Assembly (NCBI RefSeq): GCF_036884655.1 | Contig: NC_088345.1 | Location: 29,269,001 to 29,333,000 of the forward strand | Direction of reading: 5' to 3' | Source: Musa acuminata AAA Group | Lineage: Eukaryota; Streptophyta; Magnoliopsida; Zingiberales; Musaceae | DNA length: 64,000 nt | Shown: positions 10,302 to 23,281 of the stretch, piece after piece | Position numbering within the stretch: the stretch's first letter is position 1 | How the letters are laid out: the number at the start of each line of letters is the position of its first letter | Program-made: the position numbers and the translations under genes | The notes under the pieces: model-generated | The model's input: the letters and a program-made list of their open reading frames with translations, nothing else | Told to the model about the DNA's origin: nothing | The model's database searches: none

Positions 10302-11636
10302 TATTAAGATCAAGAGCACTAAGAGGGGGGGGGGGGTGAATTAGTGCAGCAGAAAACTTTTGACGATTAAAATTGCATTCATACGATAAAAGCGATTTCC
10401 ATCTTAACGCTGATTCGGAAAATACTTAACTATGAAACACGTTTGTAAATGAGCAGAAGGCAGTAAGCTACTGAGAAGGTTTGCAATAAAGATAAGATGC
10501 TCAAAGTAAAAGCAAACCGAGATTTAGAGTGGTTCAGTCAATCTTGACCTACATCCACTTTTGGCTTCCTCCACCGACGAGGTCACCGACGTACACTAGA
10601 GGCCTTCCTTCAATAGGCGAAGGCCAACCACCCTTTTGTAGTTTTACTCCTTTTGACGGGCTTAGGAGACAACCCTTATATAAATTCTCTCCTCTCTTGA
10701 AAGCTCAAAACTTGGAAGAAAATAGGGAGGAGAACTTCTAGCCTTTACAACACTTTTGAACTCTAAAAATCATAGAGTAAGATTGGATTTTCGGTACCTT
10801 TTGTTACCCTTTATGCAGGAAAGGGTGGGGTTTATATAGGCCTCAAACTGGTTTGAATTTGGAGCTCAAAAGTGTCTTTTCCTGGATTTTCGAGGTCCTA
10901 GCGGTACTACCTCCTGACTGGGGCGGTACAACCGCCTGGCAACTCGGAGACTGAGCCTCTGGGTGGTGCCACCGCCTGACAAGGGCGGTTGCACCGCCCA
11001 GTCTCACTCGGAGACTAAGCCCAGGCGGTGCCACCGCTTGACTTGGGCGGTTGCACCGCCCAACTTTCCTGGGAGACCATCTCCTGGGCGGTGTCACCGC
11101 CGACCCTAGCGGTGCCACTGCCTAGTAGGAATCCTGGTCTGAATGGGTTGATCCATTCGGCCTAATTTAGGTCTATCAAGGGCCCAATTGCCCCCAGATT
11201 AAGTTAATGGGATCACCTCCCATTCCTAACTTAATCTACATGCTAACTATGATATTTCTTAAGACTTTTACTATAACTTGCTCCGGTGCGTCAATCACTT
11301 CTTCCGGCGAACTTCCGATGAATATCCGACGAACCTTCGGTGATGCTCCGGTGGACTTCTAGCAAACTCCTGGACTTGCGACGATCCACTTAGTGAGTTC
11401 CGACGAGCTTCTTTTGCAAGCTCCTGGACTTCTCGGATTTGTTCCTGTAGAACCTCCAACGACCATCCGGACTTCTGTCGAACTCTCGAACTTCCAACGT
11501 GATCACAGTCTTGACTCCGGCGCAACTCCTGCTATATGTTTTTCTTTCATCGTAGTTAATCCTGCACACTTATCTTAACATATGGATTAGATAACAAATG
11601 ACAATCGACTTCATCATCAAAATCCAAGATTCAACA
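10302..11636 (-). repeat. S4 3' LTR (1335 bp)
   Basis: The outer end has decayed from TGTTAGGATC to TATTAAGATC. The inner end is AGATTCAACA on the plus strand. The minus-strand TATA box is CCTATATAAA (10831-10840). Palindromes with GGTTGCACC and GGTGCCACC centres lie at about 10905-11130. A run of G near 10327-10336 lies close to the outer end. Confidence 0.92.
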
Positions 11637-12870
11637 ATCTCCCCCTTTTTGATGATGACAATCAATTGATAACGGAGTTAACCTTAACTCCCCCTATCTA
11701 TATGTCATACTTGAGATAAGTCATTCTTGAATTCAAAGCCTTTGAATTCAAGAGACATATTGATAAGTTAAGATCGTTTAACCTTATCAATACTCCCATC
11801 ATGATTCTTATCATGATGTATTTATCTGAAAATGATGTTAAGGCTTGACACCCATTTTCAGGTTTTACATTTCAAATGTGAAAGATAACAATCCTAGCAA
11901 TTCATCATATTGTAAGATATCAACATGTAAGACTGTGATGTAAGTTCTTGATATCTTAACATAATACAAACGTTTCAAGTGTTTAGCAATCATAGCATCA
12001 CATGGCAAGATATCAACAAGTAAAGTTGCTATGCAAGTTCTTGATATCTTATCATGATATGGCAATAACATAGTGCAAATATGGCACTCATAACATCAAT
12101 TCATATATTTCTCATTCAAATATGGCACTCATAGCATCAATTCATATATTTCTCCCCCTTTGTCATCAACAAAAAGGAGAACGATATAATCAATTATGCC
12201 ATAACTAAGTTCATGTCATTTTCCAACGGTGAGTGATAGGATACCAATTATGCATACATCTCAAGGAAAACATGACATGGAGATAGCTTTGAATACTTCT
12301 TCCTTTTTATTTGTTATTATCTTTTTGCATGAAGGAGGAAGGCTATTTGTGATATCAGCTATTTGTGAGTTTACTTTGAATGAAGTTAAAATCGATGAGA
12401 GATTAAATCATACTTCATTTTTACAAGGATCAAGATATGTATGTGAAACAAATCCTTGCAAGTAAAAATACTATCATCCATATAAGAAGGAATTTACAAG
12501 CAGGAATCATTTCATCAAATCCATTTATCAAAAAAAATATTTTTCACATGATAAGTGTATGAGAGATGTATTTGCTAGTTGATTCCATATGTCAAAAATC
12601 AATGATGAGAATCAAACTCGATATGACATATGCTTATTAAGTTTGGAAGAGGATAATGTATCGAGAAAATCCGATTGTTAGGATACCACTAGTTAAGAGA
12701 ATCCGAAAATAAAATTTAACACTTTCATGCATTCGGATGATGTTTTGCTATAGATTTTCTAATTCAATTATGAAGATAATTTCCAACATGTAATTAAGGC
12801 ATATAATTGTGTAAAATCATCATGGCAATTAAGTGATTTAAAAAAAATCTGAAAAATAATCTTAACAAGT
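11637..12870 (-). other. S4 polypurine tract and 3' untranslated region
   Basis: The terminal polypurine tract reads AAAAAGGGGGAGAT on the minus strand (11637-11650). About 50 bp further is the GGGGGAGTTA/TAACTCC hairpin motif, and at 12150-12163 the internal purine tract ACAAAGGGGGAGAA. Near 11860-12130 there are several degenerate repeats around TATCTTGCCATG-like words and a 50-bp direct duplication (TATGGCACTCATA...TTCATATATTTCT, near 12085 and 12122). No gene is seen. Confidence 0.7.
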
Positions 12871-15800
12871 TTATGCATTCGGACATATTAACATTCCTAA
12901 TTCTCTTCTAATGAAATCAAATTGTTCTTCACTTAGAGGTTTTGTAAAAATATCAGCTAGTTGATGCTTAGTATCAATGAACTCTATGATTACATCATGA
13001 TTAGTGACATGATCTCGTATAAAGTGATGTCTAATATCAATATGTTTTGTTCTTGAGTTTTGAACGTGATTCTTTGTTAAACATATTGTACTTGTGCTAT
13101 CACATTTAATGGGAATGTTTTTAAGATGGACTTTATAATCTTCTAAGATGTTTTTCATCTACACAACTTGTGCACAGCATGCACTAGTTGCAATATACTC
13201 AGCTTCGGTTGTTGATAGTGCAACCGAGTTTTGTTTCTTAGATGACTAGGAAACAAGGGAATGTCCCAAAAATTGACATGATCCTGATGTGCTTTTTCTA
13301 TCTAATCTACACCCAGCAAAATCCGTATCAGCATACGTAATTAACTCAAAATTCTTGGATTTTGGATACCATAATCCTAGATTTATGGTACCTTTAAGAT
13401 ATCTAAGTATTTTTTTAACTACTTTAAGATGAGATATCTTAGGGTTCGATTGAAACCTAGAACAAAGTCCTACACTGAACATGATATCTGGTCTAGTTGT
13501 AGTGAGGTAAAGTAAACTTCATATCATACCCTTATAAGTTTTTTGACAGAAGCTTTCTCCACTTTCATTAACTTCTAACTTAGTGGAGGTGCTCATAGGT
13601 GTGTTAATAGCTTTTGAGCTATTTATATTAAATCTTTTTAGCATATCTAAGGCATATTTAGTTTGACTAATAAATATGTCATTGCTTAGTTGCTTAATTT
13701 GTAAGCCTAAGAAAAAGGTTAATTCTCCCATCAAACTCATTTCAAATTCGAGACTCATGGTTTCAGCAAAAGATTCACAAAGAGATTCATTCGTAGAACC
13801 GAAGATAATATCATCAACATAAATCTGAATAATGAGAAAATTATTTTCAAATTTTTTTAATAAACAATGTAATATCGACCTTGCTATTTGTGAAATTATT
13901 TTCAATAAGAAAAGTACTAAATCTATCATACCAAGCCCTTGGGGCTTGTTTTAAACCATAGAGAGCTTTAGTTAATTTAAATACATGATTAGGGAGGCTA
14001 TTATTTTCAAATCTGGGAGGTTATTGAACATAAACTTCTTCAAAAATAAAGCCATTAAGAAAAGCGCTTTTAACATCCATTTGAAACAACTTAAAATTAT
14101 TATTACTAGCATAGGGAAGGAGTATCCTTATGGCTTCTAATCTAGCCACAGAAGTAATCGATACCTTCTTCTTGGTTGAAACCTTTGGCCACTAATCTAG
14201 CCTTGTTTCTAACCACGATACCATATTCATCTTGCTTGTTTCTAAAGACTCATTTAGTACCAATAACTAAATGGTCATTTGGCCTAGGAACAAGCTTCCA
14301 CACCTCATTTCTCTCAAATTGATTTAACTCATCTTGCATTGCGATAATCCATGAATCATCTTTCATGGCTTCGTCAATATATTTAGGTTTAATTTATGAG
14401 AGAAAGTGGCATTGGCACAAAAATATTTAAGAGAAGAACGTGTTTGAACCCCCTTAGATGTGTCTCCTAGGATTAGCTCCTTAGGATGAGTATCTACATA
14501 CTTTCAATCCTTGGGTAAGGATGTTTCGGAAGTGGATGCATCCAAGTTGCTAGTTGGAGAAGGGGTTTCATTTAAATTTAAAGAATAGAAATTTACATCA
14601 TCATCAAAATCATTTTTCTTGATTTCAGAAATCTCATTGAAAACAACATGAATGAATTCTTCTATAATTAAAGTTCTTTTATGGAAGATACAAAAAGCTT
14701 TAGAAACCGAAGAATAACCAAGAAAAATTCCTTCATCGGATTTAGCATCAAATTTTCGTAAGGCATCCTTTTTATTCAAGATAAAACACTTACACCCAAA
14801 AACTTTAGAATATGAAACATTGAGTTTTTTATTATTCCACAACTCATAGGGAGTTTTGGTGAGTAAGGGTCTTACTAGAACTCTATTCAAAATATAGCAT
14901 GCAGTGTTTATGGCTTCGACCCAAAAATATTTGGGTAGGCTATGTTCATTCAACATGGTTCTTGCCATTTCTTGTAAATTTCTATTCTTTCTTTCTACTA
15001 CTCCATTTTGTTGAGGATTTCTTGGAGTAGAGAAGTTATGGTTGTATCCATTAGATTCATAAAATTCTTAGAAATCACGGTTTTGAAATTCACCATCGTG
15101 ATCACTTCGAATTGATGAAATCATAAAACCCTTTTCATTTTGAACAAGTTTACAAAACTTGGTGAAATATCTAAAGCATTCATTTTTGTGTTTCAAGAAA
15201 TAAGTCCATGTGTATCTACTATAATCATCTACAATGACGAAGGCGTATTTGCTACCTCCTAGGCTTGATGTAGAGATTGGTCCGAACAAGTCCATATGGA
15301 TAAATTGTAAGGGCCTAGAGGTGCTTATTTGATTCTTAGATTTGAAACTATCCTTAATTTATTTTCCTAATTGACAAGCATCACACACATTATCTTTGAT
15401 GAACTTGATATGAGGAATTCCTCATACAAGTTCTTTGGATGATATTTGAGTGATTAGTTTCATGCTAGCATGACCTAATCTCCTATGCCAAAGCCAAGCA
15501 TCTTCATTCAAAACCGAGAAACACATTTCATTGCAAAGATCATTGATGTCAATGGTGTATCCATTATTCTGTTTTAAAGCAATCATAGATGTGTTTTGTG
15601 TGGTTTTTCAATGATGCAAGCATTAGATTCGAATTTAACAATATATCCTTTATCACATAATTGACTAATGCCCAAGAGGTTATGTTTTAAACCATCAACT
15701 AACAAAACATCTTCAATAAAGAAGTTGGATTTGTTAATGATTTTACCCTTGCCAATGATTTTACCCTTGTTGTTGTCTCCGAATGTGACATAGCCTTCGT

Positions 15801-15906
15801 CTATGCTAGTGAGCTTAGAGAATTGAGATGGATCTCCGGTCATATGCCTTGAGCATCCACTATCAAGATACCATCTCTTGCTCCTAGCTTGTGATGGTGT
15901 ATGTCT
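12871..15906 (-). pseudogene. pol: S4 pol (protease, integrase, RT, RNase H), several stops
   Basis: All pol domains are recognisable in order on the minus strand: protease [14 protein letters not shown] (near 15820-15865), integrase zinc region CDACQLGK (near 15370-15385), core with MDLFGP and SDHDGEF (15068-15295; the usual HGGE is HDGE), integrase C-terminal region (14504-14968), RT with YVDD (near 13810) and RNase H to the TAA at 12871. Frame breaks lie near 15583, 15068, 14504, 14160 (a deletion in the region before the RT catalytic part), 13930, 13519 and 13246. It was functional in an ancestor and is not now. Confidence 0.9.
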
Positions 15907-16488
15907 CTACAAGAAAGGATAATTTTTAGGTACCCATTTATTTTTGGGTGCCTCAAAAACTGATCTACATTGTTTATTATGTTGCATAGAGTTTATCATG
16001 GTTCCTTTAGGAACCCAAATCAGTTTGTTTGGGCTAATTTTCTTAAATGGACAATGATACGTTTTATATCCATGTTTGCAACAAAAGTTGTATTTGCTTT
16101 GGTGCTGAACATGTAAGATAGGGCCTTTTATGAAGGTGGTTGGATTTTGGTGAGGACTTCTCACAAATCCGATTCCACTTTTTTTGGGAACGTGACCCTT
16201 ATTTGCAATAATCATGTTCAAAGACTTGCTACCAACCTCGAATTTCTTAAAGGTGTCCTTAAGTAGCAAGTTTTCCTTTTGGAGAGTTTCTAGATCATGG
16301 CATTTTTCACATTGAGCTAAACTATCATGATATTCAGTTTTTAATTTATCACAATTGCTAACAAGACTATCATGCTTATTTTTCAGTAATTTATATTTTC
16401 TACTAATTGTTTTGCATTCATCAAATAAGTCATGGAAGGCATTTAATAATTCATCAAATGATAAATCTGCATCAATTAAATTTGTTAG
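15907..16488 (-). other. S4 candidate gag/pol intron, donor mutated
   Basis: The length of 582 bp equals that of S6 and S7. The acceptor CCTTTCTTGTAG|AG is intact, but the donor reads GAG|CTAACA, so GT has become CT. A single G to C change explains it. Confidence 0.6.
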
Positions 16489-17108
16489 CTCTTCTCCGAT
16501 GGCCATTAAGGCGTAATGAGTAACATGCTCGGTGTTGGACTCCTCTTCTTCGGATACGCTCGAGTCATCCCATGTTGCTTTGAGCGCCTTCTTCTTTAAT
16601 GTTCTTTTCTTGGCTTGGGGACAATCACTTTTGTAGTGTCCCGACTTTTTGCACTCGTAGCAAATAACTTGGTCCTTTTTGGGTTCAAGTTTATTTTTTG
16701 TGTCACTTTTAAACTTGTTTCTCTTAATGAACTTTTTGAATTTCCTTGTTAGAAGTGCCAAGTCATCGTCACAGTCCTCGTCACTTGAGTTTTCTCTTAA
16801 GTAGTCATATAAAGTTCTAAGTGTCATATCTTTCCTGTTCTTTGGAAGGATGTCTTTTTGCTCTTCATGAGCCTTGCAAGTCATTTCGTAGGTCATTAAT
16901 GACCTGATTAGTTCTTCAAGAGGGAAGTTGTTTAAATCTTTAGCCTCTTGAATAGCAATGACTTTAGGGTCCCAACTCTTAGGAAGGGATCTTAGAATCT
17001 TATTTACGAGCTCAAAATCCGAAAAACATTTGCCGAGTCCTTTTAGACCAATGACGACATCCGTGAAACGGGTGTACATATCACCAATCTAAGATTGATT
17101 TTTGACTC
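15907..17108 (-). pseudogene. gag: S4 gag, second part (cut by S5)
   Basis: The minus frame from MYTRFTDVV (17079) to TAG 15907-15909 gives 390 residues. It contains the UBN2 C-terminal part, the zinc knuckle CYECKKSGHYKSDC, the acidic serine-rich stretch, a coiled-coil-like region and a degenerate second knuckle (YNFCCKHGYKTYHC; the first Cys is Tyr and the His is Tyr). The first part of gag lies across S5 at 32612-32950. TTTCA at 17109-17113 is the left target copy. The frame within this part is intact. Confidence 0.88.
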
Positions 17109-17113
17109 TTTCA

Positions 17114-18414
17114 TGTTAAATCTCAGATTTTGATGATAAAATCAATTGATGGGTTAATTGATCTAATCCATATTATTGAGTTAAGTGTGCAGGATTAACT
17201 ATGATAACCAGAAAACATAAAGCAAGAATACCGAAGTCAAGTTCGATGGACGTTTAAGAGTCCGAAGAATCGTCGGAGATGCTACCGAAACCAACCGAGA
17301 AGAAATCATGAACATGTCAGAATTTTCAGAAGTTCGCTGAAGAGATCGTCGGAGGTTCGCGGAGATCACCGAGAAGGCTCGGCTACTCGTTGAAGTCGTC
17401 ACAAGATCGGGAGCCTGCTAGGAGTCCGTCGGAAGAAATCCGAGGGCATATCGGAAGTTCGCCGGAAGTTCGTCGGAAAGCTCGCCGGAACAAGACTCAA
17501 CGTTCGCGGTTGAAAACTTGCTTAGGATATTTTTAGTTATGTAATTCACATGTAATTAGGATTAGGATTAAAAGATAATCCTATATCCTGGTTAGGGGCC
17601 AATTGGGCCCAAAACTAGACTTGGTTTGGGCTGAACTTAAAGCCCAACCTGTGAACTGAAGGGTCTGGCGGTGGCACCGCCAGACTAGGCGGTGGCACCG
17701 CCCAGCACCCGAGAGCCAGGCGGTGGCACCGCTTGGCTGGGCGGTGGCACCACCAAGACACTGCCAGTGTCAGACACTAACATGCGGTGGCACCGCCACT
17801 AATAGGCGGTGGCACCACCACTAATAGGCGGTGGCACCGCCAGCATCGGGAACCAAAGAGAATTCAAATTTTTGAGCCCAAATTTGAATCCTCTTGAGGC
17901 CTATAAATACCCCTCAATTCTCAGCTGAGATTACAACTTTTTGAGTAGCAAAGATTGAGAAAAAGGTCTTAGAAAAGTCTTAGCAAGTCTTGTTTTCAAT
18001 TTGCTAGAGTGTTCACCTCCTTCTTTCTTACTGAAAATTTGTAAAAGTGTGAACTGCTTATAAAAGGTTGTAAGAGGGGTATTTACCCTTCCCCTTCAAG
18101 AGATTTGCTAGTGGAAGGTGGGAGCCTCATCGAAGAGGGCCTCGCAAGTGGATGTAGGTCATTTGACCGAACCACTTTAAAATCGGCGTAATCTCTGGTT
18201 TGCATTTCATTACTGTTATTTACATTACTGCAAACCTTCTTACTTGCTTTATTTCCTCATTAACTTTGCTATACAACTTTACGAATACGCCTTCAAGTTA
18301 AGCACTTCCGAGTTCGATTTTTATCGTACGAAAGATTTGCCAAAATCAACGTTTTAATCCGTTGCACTAATTCACCCCCCCCCCCGCCCTCTTAGTGCCG
18401 CTCCGATCCTAACA
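17114..18414 (+). repeat. S5 5' LTR (1301 bp)
   Basis: It starts TGTTAAATCTCAG and ends CGATCCTAACA. TATA is at 17902-17909 in GGCCTATAAATACCCC. GGCGGTGGCACCGCC palindromes occupy about 17666-17842. A C run at 18375-18385, split from further Cs by one G, lies just inside the 3' end. Confidence 0.94.
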
Positions 18415-18416
18415 AT

Positions 18417-18428
18417 TGGTATCAGAGC
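18417..18428 (+). other. S5 primer-binding site (initiator-Met tRNA)
   Basis: TGGTATCAGAGC lies two bases (AT) after the LTR end, a perfect match to the usual plant initiator-Met complement. Confidence 0.92.
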
Positions 18429-18466
18429 TAGGCTCACTCTCATATTTGGTTTGATACCCAAGAGAG

Positions 18467-21075
18467 ATGGCTTACTCCGGCATACATGAGGGTCCTTCTA
18501 TCACATGTCCACCCTTGTTTAATGGGTCGGATTATACTTATTGGAAGACTCGTATGAGGATCTTTCTCATTTCCATGGATTTCGAGCTTTGGACTATTGT
18601 CAAAAACAGATTTCAAAAATCTTCTCTTCCGATGAGCGAATGGAATGAATCAGAGAAGAAGGTTTTTGCTTTAAACGCAAAGGCTATGAATGCCTTGTTT
18701 TTGTGCACTAGATAAAAATGAATTTAATTGTGTTTCAATTTGTGATTCGGCTTTTGATATTTGGAGAACTCTTGAGGTCACTCATGAAGGCACTAGCCGA
18801 GTGAAAGAGTCCAAAATCAACATCCTTGTGCACTCTTACGAACTTTTCCGAATGAAACCAAGTGAGTCCATCGGAGACATGTACACCCGGTTCACGGATG
18901 TCATCAATGGACTCAAAGCTCTTGGTAAAGATTTTACTAACTTTGAACTAGTAACTAAAATCTTAAGATCCCTCCCTAAAAGTTGGGATCCAAAAGTTAT
19001 GGCTATTCAAGAGACCAAAGACCTTAAAACATTCCCTCTTGAAGAACTTATTGGGTCTCTAATGACCTACGAAATGATATGTCAAGCTCATGATGAGCTC
19101 GGGAACCCCCTTCCAAAGAATAGGAAGGATATGACACTTACATCACAAGAAGATCACTTGAAAGGAACATCAAGTGATGAGGACAATGACAATGACATTG
19201 CACTTTTGACTCAAAAAATTAAAAAAATTTTAAGAAAGAACAAATTTAAAAATAATACAAAAAATAAATTTGAACACAAGAAGGACCAAGTTATTTGCTA
19301 TGAGTGCAAAAAACCGGGACACTACAAGAACGATTGTCCCCAAGCCAAAAAGAGAACATCAAATAAGAAGGCGCTAAAGGCAATATGGGATGATTCAAGC
19401 GCGTCCAAAGAAGAGGAGTCCAACACCGAGCAAGTTGCTCATTACACCCTAATGGCCATCGGAGAAGAGAAACATACACCATCACAAGCTAGGAGCAAGA
19501 GATGGTATCTCAATAGTGGATGCTCAAGACATATGACTGGAGATCCATCTCATTTCTCTATGCTCACTAGCAAAGAAGAAGGGTATGTCACCTTCGAAGA
19601 CAACAACCAAGGCAAAATCATTGGCAAGGGAACCATAGGTAACAAATTAAAATTTCCTATTGATGATGTCTTACTAGTTGATGGATTGAAACATAATCTC
19701 TTGAGTGTTAGTCAATTATGCGATAAAGGTTATATCGTTAGATTTGAATCAAATGTGTGTATTATTGAAAAACCAAACCATAACATAACTATGATTGCAT
19801 TAAAACAAAATAATATCTACACCATCAACCTTGATGAACTAAGTAATGAAATGTGCTTCTCCGCTTTAAATGATGATGCTTGGCTTTGGCATAGGAGACT
19901 AGGTCATGCAAGCATGAAACTAATATCTAAGATCTCATCTAGAGAATTAGTACGAGGAATTCCAAATATGAAGTTTATTAAGGACAAAGTATGCGATGCA
20001 TGTCAACTAGGTAAACAAATAAAAACTATTTCAAACAAAAAATTCAAATTAGCACCACTAGACCATTACAATTGATTCATTTGGACTTTTTTGGACCAAT
20101 TGACACGACAAGTCTAGGAGGAAGCAATTGTGGATGACTATACTAGATACACTTGGACCTATTTCTTAGCTCACAAAAGTGATTGTTTCAAGTGTTTCTC
20201 TAAATTTTGTAAACTCACTCAAAACGAAAAAGGCTTTATGATTTCATCAATTCGGAATGATCACGGTGGCGAATTTCAAAATCGTGACTTTCAAAAATTT
20301 TGTGAAGTTAATGGATACAATCGCAACTTCTCCACTCCGAGGAATCCTCAACAAAATGAAGTAGTTGAAAGAAAAAATAGAAACCTACAAAAATGGCAAG
20401 AACGATGTTAAATGAACATAGTCTACCCAAATATTTTTAGGCCGAAGCTGTGAATACGGCTTGCTACATCATGAATAGGGTTCTAATAAGACCGTCCCTA
20501 TCAAAAACTCTCTATGAATTATGGAATAACAAAAAACCAAATATTTCCTATTTTAAAGTTTTCGGTTGTAAATGCTTTATTTTGAATGAAATGGATGCCT
20601 TAGGAAAATTTGATGCTAAATCCGATGAAGGCATCCTTCTTGGTTATTCTTCCGTTTCTAAGGTTTTTCGGGTTTTTAACAAAAGAACCTTAGTAATAGA
20701 AGAATCTATTCATATAGTTTTTAATGAAATTTCTGATTTAAAGAAAAATAATTTTGATGATGATCTTGGTTTTGATAATTTGAATTTAAATGAACCCCCT
20801 CCTCAAAATAGCAACTTGGATGCACCTTCTTCCGAAATTTCCTTACCCAAGGAATGGAAGTATATAGATGCTCATCCAAAGGAGCTAATTATAGGAGATA
20901 CATCAAAAGGGGTTCAAACTCGTTCCTCTTTCAAGAATTTTTGCGCTAACACCGCCTTCCTTTCTCAAATCGAACCTAAATGCATTGACGAGGCCTTAAA
21001 AGATGATTTTTGGGTTATTGCAATACAAGAGGAATTGAATCAATTTGAGAGGAATAAGGTATGGAAGCTTGTTCC
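18467..21075 (+). pseudogene. gag-pol: S5 gag-protease-integrase fused frame, frameshifted
   Basis: ATG 18467 (MAYSGIHEG) begins Gag. One extra T near 18700 shifts the frame, and an open frame then runs to 20075. In it, Gag with knuckle CYECKKPGHYKNDC passes straight from ...AIGEE into [13 protein letters not shown] of the protease at 19470/19471, without the stop or the intron-encoded extension. The protease motif reads [11 protein letters not shown]: the catalytic Asp is Asn. Integrase follows with the HRRLGH and CDACQLGK zinc ligands, frameshifts near 20035-20050, a 14-base deletion near 20127, a core with NDHGGEF and VVERKNR, and another shift near 20390. It ends at GTTCC (21071-21075), the S6 target copy. 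Confidence 0.9.
19462..19479 (+). other. S5 intron-loss junction in gag-pol
   Basis: The sequence GGAGAAGAG|AAACATACA joins the exon border exactly. In S6, the closest relative here, the same two words are separated by 582 bp. The only ambiguity is the shared AG at both borders. Confidence 0.8.
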
Positions 21076-22342
21076 TGTTAGGATCGGAGTGGCATAAAGA
21101 GGGGGGGGGTAAATTAGTGCAGCGGATTAAAACGTCAGTTTTGATAAATCTTTCGTACGATAAAAATCGAACTCTGAAGTGCTTAACTTGAAGGCGTATT
21201 CGTAAAGTTGTGCAGCAAAGGTAATGAGGAAATAAAGCAAGTAAGAAGGTTTGCAGTAATGCAAATTGCAGTAATGAAATGCAAACCAGAGATTACGTCG
21301 ATTTTAAAGTGGTTCGGTCAAATGACCTACATCCACTTGCGAGGCCCCTCTTCGATGAGGCTCCCACCTTCCACTAGAAAATCTCTTAAAAGGGAAGGGT
21401 AAATACCCCTCTTACAACTTTTTACATATGGTTCACTCTCTTACAGATTTTCAGCAAGAAAGAAGGAGGTGAACACTAGCAAATTGAAAACAAGACTAGC
21501 TAAAACTTTTCTAAGGCCTTTCTCTCAATCAATTGCTTCTCCAAAAGTTGTAATCTCAGCTGAGATTTGAGGGGTATTTATAGGCCTCAAGAGGATTCAA
21601 ATTTGGGCTCCAAAATTTGAATTCCCTTTGGGTTCCCGATGCTGGTGGTGCCATCGTCTGTCAGTGGCGGTGCCACCGCCTATCAGTGTCAGACACTGAC
21701 AGTGGACTAGCGGTGCCACCGCCCAGCCAAGCGGTGCCACCGCCCAGCCAAGCGGTGCCACCGCCCAGCCAAGCGGTGCCACCGCCTGGCTCTCGGGTGC
21801 TCGGCGGTGCCACCGCCAGACCCTTCGGTTCACTGGTTGGGCTTCAAATTTAGCCCAAACCAAGTCTAATTTTGGGCCTAGTTGGCCCCTAACCAGGATA
21901 TAGGATTATCTCTTAATCCTAATCTTAATTACAAGTGAACGACATAACAAAAAAAACATCCTAAGCAAGTTTTCAACTGCGAACGTCGAGTCTTGTTCCA
22001 GCGAGCTTTCTGACGAACTTCTTCCGACAGACTCCCAGCCAGCTCCCGATCTTGTGATGACTTTAACGAGTAGCCAAGCCTTCTCAGTGATCTCTGTGAA
22101 CCTCCGACGATCTCTTCGGTGAACTTCCGAAAATTCCGACAGGTTCCCGATTTCTTCTTGGTTGGTTCCGGCAGCATCTCCGACGATTCTTCGGACTCTT
22201 AAACGTCCATCGAACTTGACTCTGGTATTCTTGCTTTGTGTTTTCTGGTTATCGTAGTTAATCCTGCACACTTAACTCAATAATATGGATTAGATCAATT
22301 GACCCATCAATTGATTTTATCATCAAAATCCGAGATTCAACA
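21076..22342 (-). repeat. S6 3' LTR (1267 bp)
   Basis: Bounded on the plus strand by TGTTAGGATCGGAGTGG and GAGATTCAACA. The minus TATA box lies at 21574-21583. Four tandem, almost identical units of GCGGTGCCACCGCCCAGCCAA type occupy about 21711-21785. This LTR has a G run of about 9 near 21101-21109, against 24 in the partner LTR. Confidence 0.94.
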
Positions 22343-23281
22343 ATCTCCCCCTTTTTGATGATGACAATCAATTGATGACGGAGTTAAACATAACTCCCCC
22401 TATCTATATGCCATATTGTGAGAAGATAAAAACACTTGAATTCCATCCCATTGAATTCAAGCATAAACCGATAAATTCTAACCGTAGAACTTATCGTTAT
22501 TCTCATTAAGCATAAGTAAATGTGAAACTTCGATGAAAATCATTTTCAAGTCGAATGATAATAGACAATTTTTACTACGACAGGAGATAAAGATTTTCAA
22601 CATGAATTTCATGATATATATGTTAGACATGCTTTCAATATGATCAATCAATCTTACGATATTCTCAAAGATTTTGCAAGGCATATAAGACATTCAAATC
22701 ACACAAGCTTTTGCAATTCATATAAGTCATGGTATCAAAATGGTACAAGTCATCACTTTTCTCCCCCTTTGTCATCAACAAAAAGGGAACGAGACTTAAG
22801 CACATAATTTGTGATTATAACATCAGGAATTCAGCATTGATCATACAAAAATTTTATCATTCAAAATTAAGTATGCTAAAATATTTACGCAGAGTTCATC
22901 TTAAAGGAAAATTCAGCATTCATCCATTTTATCAAATCTCTTCTTTCTATAAATAACAAAAATTGTAGATGTACAAGGAAGAAATTGTGATAAAAAATTT
23001 CAAGTAGTAACTCCAACAAGTCAAGATCATAATTCGAATACAAATTCATTCAAATTCAATTCGTCAACTTAAAACTCATAATCAAGCCATCAAAATCAAT
23101 TTCGTGATTCATAAAATATCATAAAATCATTAATCTTGATAAGATGGGAGCGGTGTTTGACTCAAGATAGGATAAGATAATTTAACATGTCATTTAGAAT
23201 CGAAAGAGAAGGATCAGATTCACCGAGGAACGGAGAGAGGATGAAAAACTTTACGGAAAATCCATTCAAACAAGTTTATTC
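22343..23281 (-). other. S6 polypurine tract and 3' untranslated region
   Basis: On the minus strand the terminal tract is AAAAAGGGGGAGAT (22343-22356). The GGGGGAGTTA hairpin motif lies about 40 bp away, and the internal purine tract ACAAAGGGGGAGAAA is at 22758-22772. The rest is AT-rich with no gene. Confidence 0.7.

Noticed and set aside
18417..18428. tRNA gene
   Set aside because: Only 12 bases match the tRNA 3' end; this is a primer-binding site. No cloverleaf was seen anywhere in the window.
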